Notes under the pieces: generated by a model
Told to the model about the DNA's origin: nothing
Databases searched by the model: none
Seen by the model: only the letters and a program-made list of their open reading frames with translations
Part shown: positions 47,218 through 55,756 of the stretch, in pieces
How positions within the stretch are numbered: the stretch's first letter is position 1
Layout of the letters: each line of letters begins with the position of its first letter
Assembly (NCBI GenBank): GCA_019429255.1
Contig: JAHYIY010000004.1
Span: 62,001-126,000, forward strand
Direction: 5' to 3'
Source: Desulfuromonadales bacterium
GTDB taxonomy: Bacteria > Desulfobacterota > Desulfuromonadia > Desulfuromonadales > Geopsychrobacteraceae
DNA: 64,000 nucleotides
Position numbers and translations under genes: made by a program

Positions 47218-48774
47218 ATGGAATCATTAGCAAAGTTAAGAACTGTCGCTGTCGTTGGCATTCTCGGGTTGGTGGTATTTTGTTTCTTGTTCCTCGGCGC
47301 CAGTCATGCGGAGACGCCGCTGAAACCATCTGCGAACCAAATGCAAATCCAGAAAAAAGAACCGGTTTCCATCCCTGCGACGATCAAACCGCTCAGCACA
47401 CTGCCGGACCTGACTGTCAAAACACCGTCATGGTCATCTGCTCCAAAGGCAGGCGATACGGTCGGTATGTCTTCCTCACTGCATATCACTATGCTGAACC
47501 AGGGCAGCGCTCCTACCCCGGTTATGGACAGCAAGCTGAAAATCACCTGCCAGTCATTGAGCGGAGCCGCTTGTCCAGGGGCTTTAACAGGTATCATCAG
47601 TGTCCAGCCCCTGGCACCCGGGATGTCCGTGACCTATGCATGGCCGCCCGCCAGCCCTTCTGAAAAGTGGGCTCCCGGTAAATATCAAATGACATTTACC
47701 GCCGATGCTTCCATGCAGGTCCAGGAATCCAATGAGACCAACAACACCAGTCAGTTGATTTTTACCATTCTTCCCGGACTCAATATCCAGCAGGGCACCC
47801 TGGACAGCACAAAGGTTCAGCGGGCCCCGTCAGTTGCTGCGGCTATAATTGCGGCCATACCGGTTCAGCATCCTCTGCAGGGATCAACCCATGATGCTGG
47901 AAAACCGCTGCAAATCCGGTGGAGCAAGACCCTTCTCAGTAACTACGCCACCGTTGATATCCATCTTCTGGGCGGAAATGACGGAAAGCTCTTCGAAACC
48001 ATAAAAAAGGGGGCGGTCAACAGTGGGGAATATATTGCCTGGACAGCACCACAGAAATACGCCGGGCCTGGCAGCGTATACAAAGTTCAAATCGTCACCC
48101 CGGATCAAAAGATTTCAGGTCATTCAGGGATTTTTTCCATCCATATCCCGTCGAAGAAAAAAGTGCCGTTCATGGTGGATGCCACTATCAGCAACAGCTG
48201 GGCATATGCGAGGGGGGGCGATCTGAGCCCGGCGGACTGCATGTCCGCGCCGCAGATCCAGGCCGGGCGGCCACCCGGCAGCCAAGAGGTGAAAATTGGT
48301 CATTTTGTCAAAAGTGGCAAACATGGTGACTGCGGCTACTACGACAAATATTATTTCCGTTCCCGGGTATATTTTGACATGAGTTTTTACAAGGACAAAG
48401 AAATCGTCGAAGCCGCTTTAATGATCAGGATGGGGGATACCATTGATCTGATACCGGGTAGTAATGAGGCCAAGCACGCGACCAACGTGGAAATATCCAG
48501 CCATTGCGACATTTATCTGCTCAATGGTTCCTGGCCGAATTCCCCGCAGCCGCTTTACAATTTTTACCCGGGTACCTTTCTCAAGAATTTTTCCATGTCC
48601 GCGCAAGGTGAAACGGTAAACGTCGAGCTGCTCAGCGTGGTTAAAGACTGGACCGCGGGAAAAGCCAACCATGGACTGATGCTTCGTGGTCCGCTCAACC
48701 AGTCAAAATACAGCAACAGTGCCAGTGTTAAATATTATCATTCGGTCAAACTGGTGGGCTGGTACCTGGAATAG
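47218..48774 (+). CDS. Secreted CARDB-domain protein
   Basis: A 518-residue exported protein: signal anchor (residues 8-30, ending ASHA), a CARDB adhesion-like domain (about 60-190, LPDLTVKTPSW to VQESNETNNTSQLIF), a Ser-Thr-rich/KNH-like domain (about 220-310, HPLQGSTHDAGKPLQIRW to SGHSGIFSI), and a C-terminal beta-rich domain whose end (VKDWTAGKANHGLMLRG) resembles DNRLRE modules of surface proteins. GGAG stands 6 bases before ATG 47218. It is likely a cell-surface or released protein; binding partners are unknown. Confidence 0.8.
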   Translation: MESLAKLRTVAVVGILGLVVFCFLFLGASHAETPLKPSANQMQIQKKEPVSIPATIKPLSTLPDLTVKTPSWSSAPKAGDTVGMSSSLHITMLNQGSAPTPVMDSKLKITCQSLSGAACPGALTGIISVQPLAPGMSVTYAWPPASPSEKWAPGKYQMTFTADASMQVQESNETNNTSQLIFTILPGLNIQQGTLDSTKVQRAPSVAAAIIAAIPVQHPLQGSTHDAGKPLQIRWSKTLLSNYATVDIHLLGGNDGKLFETIKKGAVNSGEYIAWTAPQKYAGPGSVYKVQIVTPDQKISGHSGIFSIHIPSKKKVPFMVDATISNSWAYARGGDLSPADCMSAPQIQAGRPPGSQEVKIGHFVKSGKHGDCGYYDKYYFRSRVYFDMSFYKDKEIVEAALMIRMGDTIDLIPGSNEAKHATNVEISSHCDIYLLNGSWPNSPQPLYNFYPGTFLKNFSMSAQGETVNVELLSVVKDWTAGKANHGLMLRGPLNQSKYSNSASVKYYHSVKLVGWYLE

Positions 48775-48856
48775 GTATTGGAGAAAAGAGAGAGACGGCA
48801 AAATGAGGGAAAAAGGAGGAATGTCCATGAAATTATGTGTTGCTAGCTTTTTTGCT

Positions 48857-49219
48857 TTAGAGAATACATGAGGGGTCAGTCTTTGAAACGACGGATTTTT
48901 TCCCCGGCAGTTTATCCTGTTGGCGCTGTTCCAGCACAGTTTCTATGGTCTGTGGCAGTATCCAGCAGATAACACGCAAGTTTCGCGGGTCAAAAGCCAC
49001 ATCAGGATAAGCGATGGACATAGCTTCTGCCGGTGTCCAGTGAACGTCTCCGATGACCTGTTTGTAGGTCATGAATAGCAGATCGTCCCCAGCCGCGATG
49101 CCGATCAACGGTTCTCCCCAAGCGCGCCCATCAAGATCATGCAGATGGTTTTCAGCAGATTCATTAACCAGCTGTGTGATGCGATTAGTCCAAAACCCTC
49201 GTCTTTCCATTGGTGTCAT
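48857..49219 (-). pseudogene. Truncated QueG-like gene
   Basis: 120 codons matching the N-terminal half of the QueG-like protein at 45788-46651 (LVNESAENHLHDLDGRAWGE, DVHWTPAEAMSIAYPD, VICWILPQTIETVLEQR). The similarity stops after LPGKK; all Fe-S cysteines are missing. The start ATG 49219 has GGAG 8 bases upstream. The left border lies in 48850-48890. It marks the edge of a segmental duplication. Confidence 0.8.
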
Positions 49220-49407
49220 GGTCGCGTCTCCGCTCAAGGTGTTTATCGTGGGATGCTTTCTGTCAGTTGTAACAGATTCCGTTTTTAGTGCAAATGCATG
49301 CACTACCGTCAACCGGTATTTTTCAACTCTGCAGAGTTGCTTTTCAGGGGGCGGATTGTGATGTTAGGATAAAGAAAAAAAGATGCCTGCCATCTGGAGT
49401 GCTGCTT

Positions 49408-51900
49408 ATGTCCGCTAGGCGCAGAATATTCGTTTTTATCTTTTTCTTCCTGTGCCTGTTGTGGTTATTTCCGGTTTCAGCTGCACCTTTTTCTCCGTCT
49501 GTACCGTCGGTACTTGAGGGTGCCGACGATGAACAATCCATTCCTGTCATTGTCAAACTGCGCACCGTGGAAAGCCCCCCGGTTCTGGCGCGGCTGTATG
49601 GTCGTGCCCGGCGGCAGCAATTTATCTGGGCAATGAGGAGCCGAACCGCGCAGGGCTCTGAGGAAATTCGTCATTTGTTGCAGGGGTACGGGATTGTTCC
49701 GCGTCAGTTGTGGTTGGTTGACGCCATTGCTTTCAGTGCTACTCCTGCAATGATCACCCAGATAGCCCAGATGGCTGAGGTAGAAGCGGTGACAACCGAT
49801 GACCTCATCCAGATGCCCACGGTTTTTGTTGATGGTGTGGCGACCCCCGAATGGAATATCGCTCGAACCGGTGCGCCGCAACTCTGGGCGGAAGGGATCG
49901 ATGGTGCTGGTGTAACCATCGCCATTCTCGATAGTGGCATCAATATTGCGCATCCTGATCTTGCTCCGCGCTGGCGCGATCTTCCAGGGGATTGGTTTGA
50001 TCCCTACGGCAACAGTACAACTCCCTATGATTTCGGCAATTACCATGGAACGGCGGTGGCTAGTGTTGCCGTCGGTGGCAGTGCGGGAGGCACTGCCACC
50101 GGCATGGCTCCCGGCAGTTCAATCATTGCCGCTAAAATATTCCGCGATGACGGTACGGCAAACAATTCCTACATTATCGAAGCTTTGCAGTGGAGCCTTA
50201 ATCCCGGTGGCAACGCCGACTCAGCTCCACATATCATCAATAATTCCTGGGGGTATGCAGACAACCCTGATCAGTGTCAGGAGGGACTGGGATTCGGTTC
50301 TAACCTCCTGCTTTTGCGTAGCGCCATCCAGACCTTGAGGAATGCCGGGATTGCAGTGGTTGCTGCCGCAGGCAATACCGGTCCTTCAGCATCAACCAGC
50401 GTCAGCCCCGCCAATTTTGCCGAAAGTTTCTCTGTCGGTGCTACCGCGCCGAATAACGCCATTGCTCATTTCAGTGCCCGGGGCCCGTCCGCATGTCTGG
50501 ATGATATCACCTTTCCCGATCTGGTCGCCCCGGGGGTTGCCATCAGGGTTGCGGGGGGATCGGCAGGATACCGGGAGTTGTCGGGAACCTCCTTTGCTGC
50601 CCCTCATATAGCCGGTGCCATGGCTTTACTGCTTCAGGCGGCGGGACCGATGCCCGTGGATGAACTGGAAGATCTTCTGGCATTGTCGGCGACGGATCTG
50701 GGAGACGCCGGGGTGGATGATGTCTACGGCTACGGCCTGGTAAATGTGTCTGCAGCCTTGGGTCTGATCGCTGACGCTCCGGCTATTTCCCTGACGGGGA
50801 CGGTGGCGACAGCCGACCCTTCCGTGGAGACCCTTGATTTTGGTGCGCACCTGACCGGCAGCGAACCTGTTACACGGATGGTTACTGTCCGTAACGCGGG
50901 TGGTGGGACGCTGTCTGTTACTGGAGTGAATACACCGACCGCGCCTTTTTCAATAACTGCTGATAGTTGCAACAATGCCTCCCTTGTCGAGGGGGAGGGG
51001 TGCTCATTCAATATCGTTTTTTTGCCGGGGACTTCAGGTTCCTATTCTTCAGCTGTAAACATCACGTCTAATGACCCCCTGCGCCCGCTCATAACCCTTG
51101 AGATATCGGCAGCGCTAGTTGAATCACTGGAACCCCGCTTGAGCATTCATCCGGCTCAGATCCACTACGGGCATGTGCCGCCGGAGAGCGCGGCGGTTGA
51201 AATCCTTTCCCTCACCAATGACGGTGAGGTTACGATCTCAGGCATCACTCCAATGTTAAGCGACCTGTCTGCGCCTTTTTCCCTGAAAACCGATAACTGT
51301 GGTTCATCCCTGGGGGGCGGCGCTACCTGTCATTTGACCTTCAGTTTTTCGCCTGTTGCTGTGGGCGCCTATGAAGGCAGTGTCCTGATCGCATCGTCCG
51401 ATCCGCACAGCGACGATGTGCCGGTGCTGTTTTCCGGCATTGGCAACACTCCACCGAGCAAGCCGCAGCTGGTTTCACCCGCTGATGGTGCGCTGTCAAG
51501 TGGTAACGTGGTTCTCAGCTGGACTGCGGCGACGGATGCAGACGGTGACCCGGTAACCCATACCTTATTGCTGGCAGACAATCAGCAGTTCAATAATCCC
51601 CTGACTTTTCCAGTTCAGCCAGTGGCAACCCTGTTATTGGGTGGAGGTTTATTGGCGCTGACGCTTTTACGGCGCCGGCGGCTGGTGCTCTCGGTTTCTG
51701 TGGTGCTACTGGTAGGCTGGCTTGTCTCCTGTGGAGGTGGAGGGGGTGGAGGCGGCAGCAGTAGTGAAGTCAGTGTCAGTATCAGCAGTATTTCCGTAGA
51801 CGGGCTAAAATCCGGTACAACTTATTACTGGAAAGTGATCGCAGAGGACGATCGGGGTGCAACAACGCAAAGTGATACGCGCTTTTTTTCCGTTGAGTAG
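49408..51900 (+). CDS. Exported subtilase with ASPM/Hydin repeats and split Fn3-like domain
   Basis: An 830-residue serine protease. Order: signal peptide (about 1-27, ending FPVSA); a prodomain-like part; an S8 subtilase domain (about 155-450) with catalytic Asp in VTIAILDSGI, His in NYHGTAVASV, and Ser in LSGTSFAAPHIAG; two ASPM-SPD-2-Hydin-like beta domains (about 470-570, 573-685); then a fibronectin/Ig-like domain (about 690-830). The last domain is interrupted at 739-783 by a hydrophobic helix (VATLLLGGGLLALTLL), four Arg (755-758), a second helix and Cys775 followed by eight Gly. GGAG is 8 bases before ATG 49408. Confidence 0.9.
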   Translation: MSARRRIFVFIFFFLCLLWLFPVSAAPFSPSVPSVLEGADDEQSIPVIVKLRTVESPPVLARLYGRARRQQFIWAMRSRTAQGSEEIRHLLQGYGIVPRQLWLVDAIAFSATPAMITQIAQMAEVEAVTTDDLIQMPTVFVDGVATPEWNIARTGAPQLWAEGIDGAGVTIAILDSGINIAHPDLAPRWRDLPGDWFDPYGNSTTPYDFGNYHGTAVASVAVGGSAGGTATGMAPGSSIIAAKIFRDDGTANNSYIIEALQWSLNPGGNADSAPHIINNSWGYADNPDQCQEGLGFGSNLLLLRSAIQTLRNAGIAVVAAAGNTGPSASTSVSPANFAESFSVGATAPNNAIAHFSARGPSACLDDITFPDLVAPGVAIRVAGGSAGYRELSGTSFAAPHIAGAMALLLQAAGPMPVDELEDLLALSATDLGDAGVDDVYGYGLVNVSAALGLIADAPAISLTGTVATADPSVETLDFGAHLTGSEPVTRMVTVRNAGGGTLSVTGVNTPTAPFSITADSCNNASLVEGEGCSFNIVFLPGTSGSYSSAVNITSNDPLRPLITLEISAALVESLEPRLSIHPAQIHYGHVPPESAAVEILSLTNDGEVTISGITPMLSDLSAPFSLKTDNCGSSLGGGATCHLTFSFSPVAVGAYEGSVLIASSDPHSDDVPVLFSGIGNTPPSKPQLVSPADGALSSGNVVLSWTAATDADGDPVTHTLLLADNQQFNNPLTFPVQPVATLLLGGGLLALTLLRRRRLVLSVSVVLLVGWLVSCGGGGGGGGSSSEVSVSISSISVDGLKSGTTYYWKVIAEDDRGATTQSDTRFFSVE

Positions 51901-52245
51901 TTTCCGCGAAAAAGCTGTCAGGGCCCAGATGGTCATTCCCAGTTGCGCGCTTTCCGGTCTGATGGCTTCTGTTTTTCTGAGCTGAAGCTGATGCTGCTGC
52001 TGCCGCACATCAGTTCTATTTCGTTGCGTTGATCGGCAAGGTTCTTTCTGCCTACGACAACTTACAAATAGTTGCAGCCATCACATAGATTTCGGTTTCC
52101 TGTTGTGCGCTGGTTGTCTCAATGGAAAGTATTTGGTTCCAGCAGCAATGATTTTTTTATTAGGTTTTGCCTATACATTGTCGGTTTTTACAATTTTTTT
52201 ACTGAACCTTAATTTTTAGGTTTTTTTTGTACACTCTCATAAGCT
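51901..52245. other. Non-coding stretch before leader copy B
   Basis: No gene is supported. From about 52150 it becomes T-rich. TTTTTT and TATTAT separated by 16 bases (52225-52252) could be the promoter of the leader and the operon behind it. The -10 region is shared with leader copy A. Confidence 0.4.
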
Positions 52246-52369
52246 ATTATTGCACTCAAATGTGAACAACAAATAAATAGTCATTGAGAGGTAGGCATGA
52301 AATCAGTTTCATCGCCTGTTTAATGTGAAGCCGCTACGGACTCTGGTTCGTCAGCGGCTTTTTGCTTTC
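52246..52369 (+). ncRNA. Structured leader or small RNA, copy B
   Basis: The second copy of the element at 46861. Hairpin I reads AGGCATGAAA-tcag-TTTCATcGCCT (52293-52317) with a 10-bp stem. Hairpin II is GCCGCTaCGGAC-tctg-GTTCGtcAGCGGC (52330-52357) followed by TTTTTGCTTT. It ends 22 bases before the start of the envelope operon at 52392, so it could be an attenuator or regulatory leader. It could equally be a separate small RNA that ends at the hairpin. Confidence 0.7.
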
Positions 52370-52391
52370 TTAAGTGGGAAAGGAAAAAGGT

Positions 52392-53072
52392 ATGAGGAGG
52401 ACAGCTGGAGTGAGAGGCTTAAGGTGGGTACGGCGCTGTTATCTGCGCAACATGATACTGATGGTTGCTGGATTGATCTGGGTTTTTATCGGTGGGAGCG
52501 CATTACCGGCCTTGTCGGCGCCACCGGAAGTCATTAAGTTTTCGCGGACCATGCCGATTGATGCCCTTGCCGGTCGGGCAGATACGGATCTGGTAGAACT
52601 CTCTGATGGGCGCCGCCTTAAGGTCGCCGATGTTCGGCGCCTCACCCAAACTGCCCAACAAATCAGGGCAGCGGTGCCCGGCAGTCGTATGCCCCAGGCG
52701 CTGAAAATCAAACCGGCCGCAAAAGGCACCCCGGTGCGCAATGCCAATGATCTGGCGGCTGCGCTCAAACGTCCTGACAGCGAGACCCTCGAATTGCCGA
52801 ATGGCCGTACCCTTACCGTCGGTCAGCTCAAGCTGGTGCGTGAGGAGGTCGAACTCCGCCTGGGGCACAGCTTGGCGAACCTGCCCCAGCGCCCCGATCT
52901 TAGAGGCGCGGCTATCAAGGTGGATGCCAATTCCGACTGGGCAGCTTTATTGCAGCGTCCTGATAATACGGTTCTTGAATCTCCTAACGGCACCCGCATC
53001 ACCGTAGGCGAGTTGAAAAAATCCCTGGCGGGGGCAGGCACATCGCGGCCGCTGCCAACCGGCAGACGTTAA
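52392..53072 (+). CDS. Exported protein with three internal repeats
   Basis: A 226-residue protein: a basic N-terminus and signal peptide (about 1-43, ending LPALSA), then three units each containing a strand-turn-strand motif, LVELSDGRRLKVADVRRL, LELPNGRTLTVGQLKLV and LESPNGTRITVGELKK. I do not recognise the family. It is the first gene of a four-gene rightward operon and lies 10 bases before the CARDB protein gene. A truncated copy lies at 46988. AAGG-type ribosome sites stand before ATG 52392. Probably periplasmic or surface-located. Confidence 0.75.
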   Translation: MRRTAGVRGLRWVRRCYLRNMILMVAGLIWVFIGGSALPALSAPPEVIKFSRTMPIDALAGRADTDLVELSDGRRLKVADVRRLTQTAQQIRAAVPGSRMPQALKIKPAAKGTPVRNANDLAAALKRPDSETLELPNGRTLTVGQLKLVREEVELRLGHSLANLPQRPDLRGAAIKVDANSDWAALLQRPDNTVLESPNGTRITVGELKKSLAGAGTSRPLPTGRR

Positions 53073-53082
53073 GGAGGCGACC

Positions 53083-55701
53083 ATGTTAATGCCATTTCCC
53101 TTACGTCGGTTTTTATTTGTCGGATGTATGCTTCTTGTTCTGCTCGGTGTTCAGGCTCCAGCCGTTAAGGCAGATGTTATCGATGATTTGGCCAACCTTC
53201 TGGAAGCAGTTGAAGAATTCAGTGGCCCCATCAGTTGGTTGCCGGTTAGCGGAAAAGACATCAGAGACTCAAGGGATTTAATCAATTGTATTGAGAACGC
53301 TGGTAATGATGTAGCAGTTCTAACGTGTATGGAGAATTATCGTAATACTCCAGTGGGGCAAAGTATTGGACAAGAATCGGGTATTCCCTCCTGGTTCTGG
53401 GATCTGATGGATACTTATATTGCTTTTCGTGTTGGTGATTATTGGGAACTGGTGCTCAGACTCGGCAAGGCTGCCGTATGTATTATTGCCCAGTTTGTCA
53501 GCGGTGGTGTGGATATCTGCGCACTCGTTGAGGCCCTGATTGAAATCGGCAAGCAGATGCTTGACGCCGCTACGGCGGTCGCTGAATTTTTTATGGATTT
53601 AGGGTCGGCGGTATGGGGCGCGGTCAAGGATGTGGGTTGCGCACTGGGTCTTGGCGGCTGCAGTGACGACAAGACGCCGGCAGAAGTGATCATCTATTAC
53701 TGGGTGTTTGCCCCCAAAGTCAGCCCGGAAGGACTGCAGGCGATTAAGGCTGTCGATGGCACGGCTTTCACCGCATTCAAGTCCCAATTGGAAGCCAATG
53801 CCCTCTCAAAACCACCGAAGGTCAGCGATCCCCTCGTGCAGAATTTTGTCAATGATTCGGGGATCAGTTTTTCCAAAGTGGAAGTTGATATGGCAGCAAA
53901 AATTTATGATAAAGCCGTTGTTGCTCAGTGGTCGGCGGATATCGTTGAGAATGTTCTGATCGATCTGGTCCAGGCCCGTAACAGCTACGGCACCCCCGCG
54001 CAGATTGCTGCCCTGGCCGGGCCGGCCATCGCCGACAACGCACCGAGTGGTGCCAACATCAAAAATCAGGCCGGGTACTTATGTACGGCTGATTTCAATC
54101 AGAACATGGGTTTTGCCCATGTCGACCGTTGGGTGTATCGCTTTTCCGCGGAAGCGCAGACACTCAGTCTCGTCTCCAATTTCGGCTGGTGTCAGACCTC
54201 GTTCTGGAGTCCCCAGGTGCGCAGCGAGTTTGCCAAGCATCTGCGCAAATATGTCGGCGATCACTATTGTTCTTTGTCAGGTTCGCAATTGCGCTGCGCG
54301 TCCCTGGAAAAATATGAAGCCTGTGCGAGCATGATGGGGGTCGTCGACTATGAGGGGGACTGTGCTGTTGACAGGACCAAAGTCGGCAAGGAAGTCGCCG
54401 AAAAGATCGCGGCCGAACTCAAGGCCAGAGGTTCGACCCATACCTATGCCATCCGGGCGCCATTACTTCAGATTGCCGCAAAACCGGTGGATCTGGTCTG
54501 CGTTCGCCCCACCCAGGTGCATGCCTGCAATAATATTTACCAGTCCATGTTTGCTCACCTGCCCGAGCAGGTGGTCAACTGTAAATTGGAGATGTCCCCG
54601 GCCTACGTTGCACTGACGCAGGCGACAGCGGCAGAAGCCGACCGTTTGGCGAAGAAGTATCAGCAACCAATCGTTGTCGATGGCCTTGATCCGCTGATCG
54701 TTGTGGCGCCGTCCACTCAGCTTATTGACAGTGTTCAAAACGATCCGCAGCAACAGTTTGTGTTCCAGTTCAATCCCCTGAAAATTCCGCGCAGTATCGA
54801 TGGGGTTAACCAACCGACCATGGCCTACGACATGGAATTGCCCACACCGCAGGGAAGTTTCAGCCGTGATCAGCTCAAAGACGAGATTCTTGGTTTTCGT
54901 GAAGGCGGCGGCGTCGATCCCTATGAGAAAAACATCCGTGATCGGATTACGTCACCGGTGGATCGGGTGACCTTGCCCACTGAGCGTCTCACCACCGACC
55001 AGTTCCAGCAGGTGCGTCCCCAGGCCTTGGAGCAGACTCGCCTGTCAGAGCAGATGACGACAGGTGCTCCCGGTCAATTGCGTTCGACCTTGCCGGGACA
55101 GGCGACCCTCACCCCGGAGGGGATGGCAGGTGAAGCAATGCGGCCGATGAGTGGCGGTGTGGCGCCTACAGGAGTCCAGGGGGGCGGCGCTCCACTGGCC
55201 AGTGGACAGCTCCAGTTGCCTCCGCAGCAGGTTCAGCCATTGCAGGCTACGGCGCTCCCTGATCTGACGGCAGATGTGCAGGTCCTCATCGGCGGGAGCA
55301 GAACGGCCTGGGGGCAGCAAGTGACTCTGGCGGCGGATCAGGCGCAAAAAAAAGAGCAGGGCACTTGTTTTTTTCCGGTTCAATACGGGGTTAACAATAT
55401 GAGCACGGTAGCAGCGGGTCCCTTCTACAGTGCATGGGACAATGTCTTGGTGCCGACGCCTGTCGGGAGAAACTGGACAGGTTTGGCGGCTGGGGCAAAG
55501 GCAACACATACCGATCTGTTACCCCTCAAACCCGGCAACAATGCCATTACCCTGACCCTGGATCAGCGTCGGCAGGTTCAGGAAAGCGATGAAAACAATA
55601 ATCTGTTCAGGCTCAATGTGCTCCTCAATGGCAGTTGCGAGGTTCTGCAGCGGCAACCCTCCGCTCCGGCGCCTCCGCGCTTGCCGACACCCGGTCGCTG
55701 A
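53083..55701 (+). CDS. Large exported CARDB protein of unknown function
   Basis: An 872-residue protein with signal peptide (about 1-30, ending VKA). The N-terminal 110 residues and residues 115-195 are helix-rich with hydrophobic and amphipathic stretches (CIIAQFVSGGVDICALVEAL) and several Cys. The middle (about 320-500) contains Cys pairs (CQTSFW, CSLSGSQLRC). A Pro/Gln/Thr-rich linker (about 600-715) leads to a C-terminal CARDB domain (about 718-850, LPDLTADVQVLIGGSR to VQESDENNNLFRL). AAGGAGG stands 6 bases before ATG 53083. Apart from CARDB I recognise nothing. It is likely to be exported and then act at the surface. Confidence 0.8.
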   Translation: MLMPFPLRRFLFVGCMLLVLLGVQAPAVKADVIDDLANLLEAVEEFSGPISWLPVSGKDIRDSRDLINCIENAGNDVAVLTCMENYRNTPVGQSIGQESGIPSWFWDLMDTYIAFRVGDYWELVLRLGKAAVCIIAQFVSGGVDICALVEALIEIGKQMLDAATAVAEFFMDLGSAVWGAVKDVGCALGLGGCSDDKTPAEVIIYYWVFAPKVSPEGLQAIKAVDGTAFTAFKSQLEANALSKPPKVSDPLVQNFVNDSGISFSKVEVDMAAKIYDKAVVAQWSADIVENVLIDLVQARNSYGTPAQIAALAGPAIADNAPSGANIKNQAGYLCTADFNQNMGFAHVDRWVYRFSAEAQTLSLVSNFGWCQTSFWSPQVRSEFAKHLRKYVGDHYCSLSGSQLRCASLEKYEACASMMGVVDYEGDCAVDRTKVGKEVAEKIAAELKARGSTHTYAIRAPLLQIAAKPVDLVCVRPTQVHACNNIYQSMFAHLPEQVVNCKLEMSPAYVALTQATAAEADRLAKKYQQPIVVDGLDPLIVVAPSTQLIDSVQNDPQQQFVFQFNPLKIPRSIDGVNQPTMAYDMELPTPQGSFSRDQLKDEILGFREGGGVDPYEKNIRDRITSPVDRVTLPTERLTTDQFQQVRPQALEQTRLSEQMTTGAPGQLRSTLPGQATLTPEGMAGEAMRPMSGGVAPTGVQGGGAPLASGQLQLPPQQVQPLQATALPDLTADVQVLIGGSRTAWGQQVTLAADQAQKKEQGTCFFPVQYGVNNMSTVAAGPFYSAWDNVLVPTPVGRNWTGLAAGAKATHTDLLPLKPGNNAITLTLDQRRQVQESDENNNLFRLNVLLNGSCEVLQRQPSAPAPPRLPTPGR

Positions 55702-55756
55702 TGGTTTGGTAGAAGATGTCACATTGTGAACATTTGCACTGATGCAGGAGTAGAGT

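Noticed and set aside
51742-51780. Poly-Gly run in the subtilase as a sign of frameshift
   Set aside because: The frame stays open on both sides and both halves belong to the same Fn3-like domain, so an in-frame insertion explains it better.
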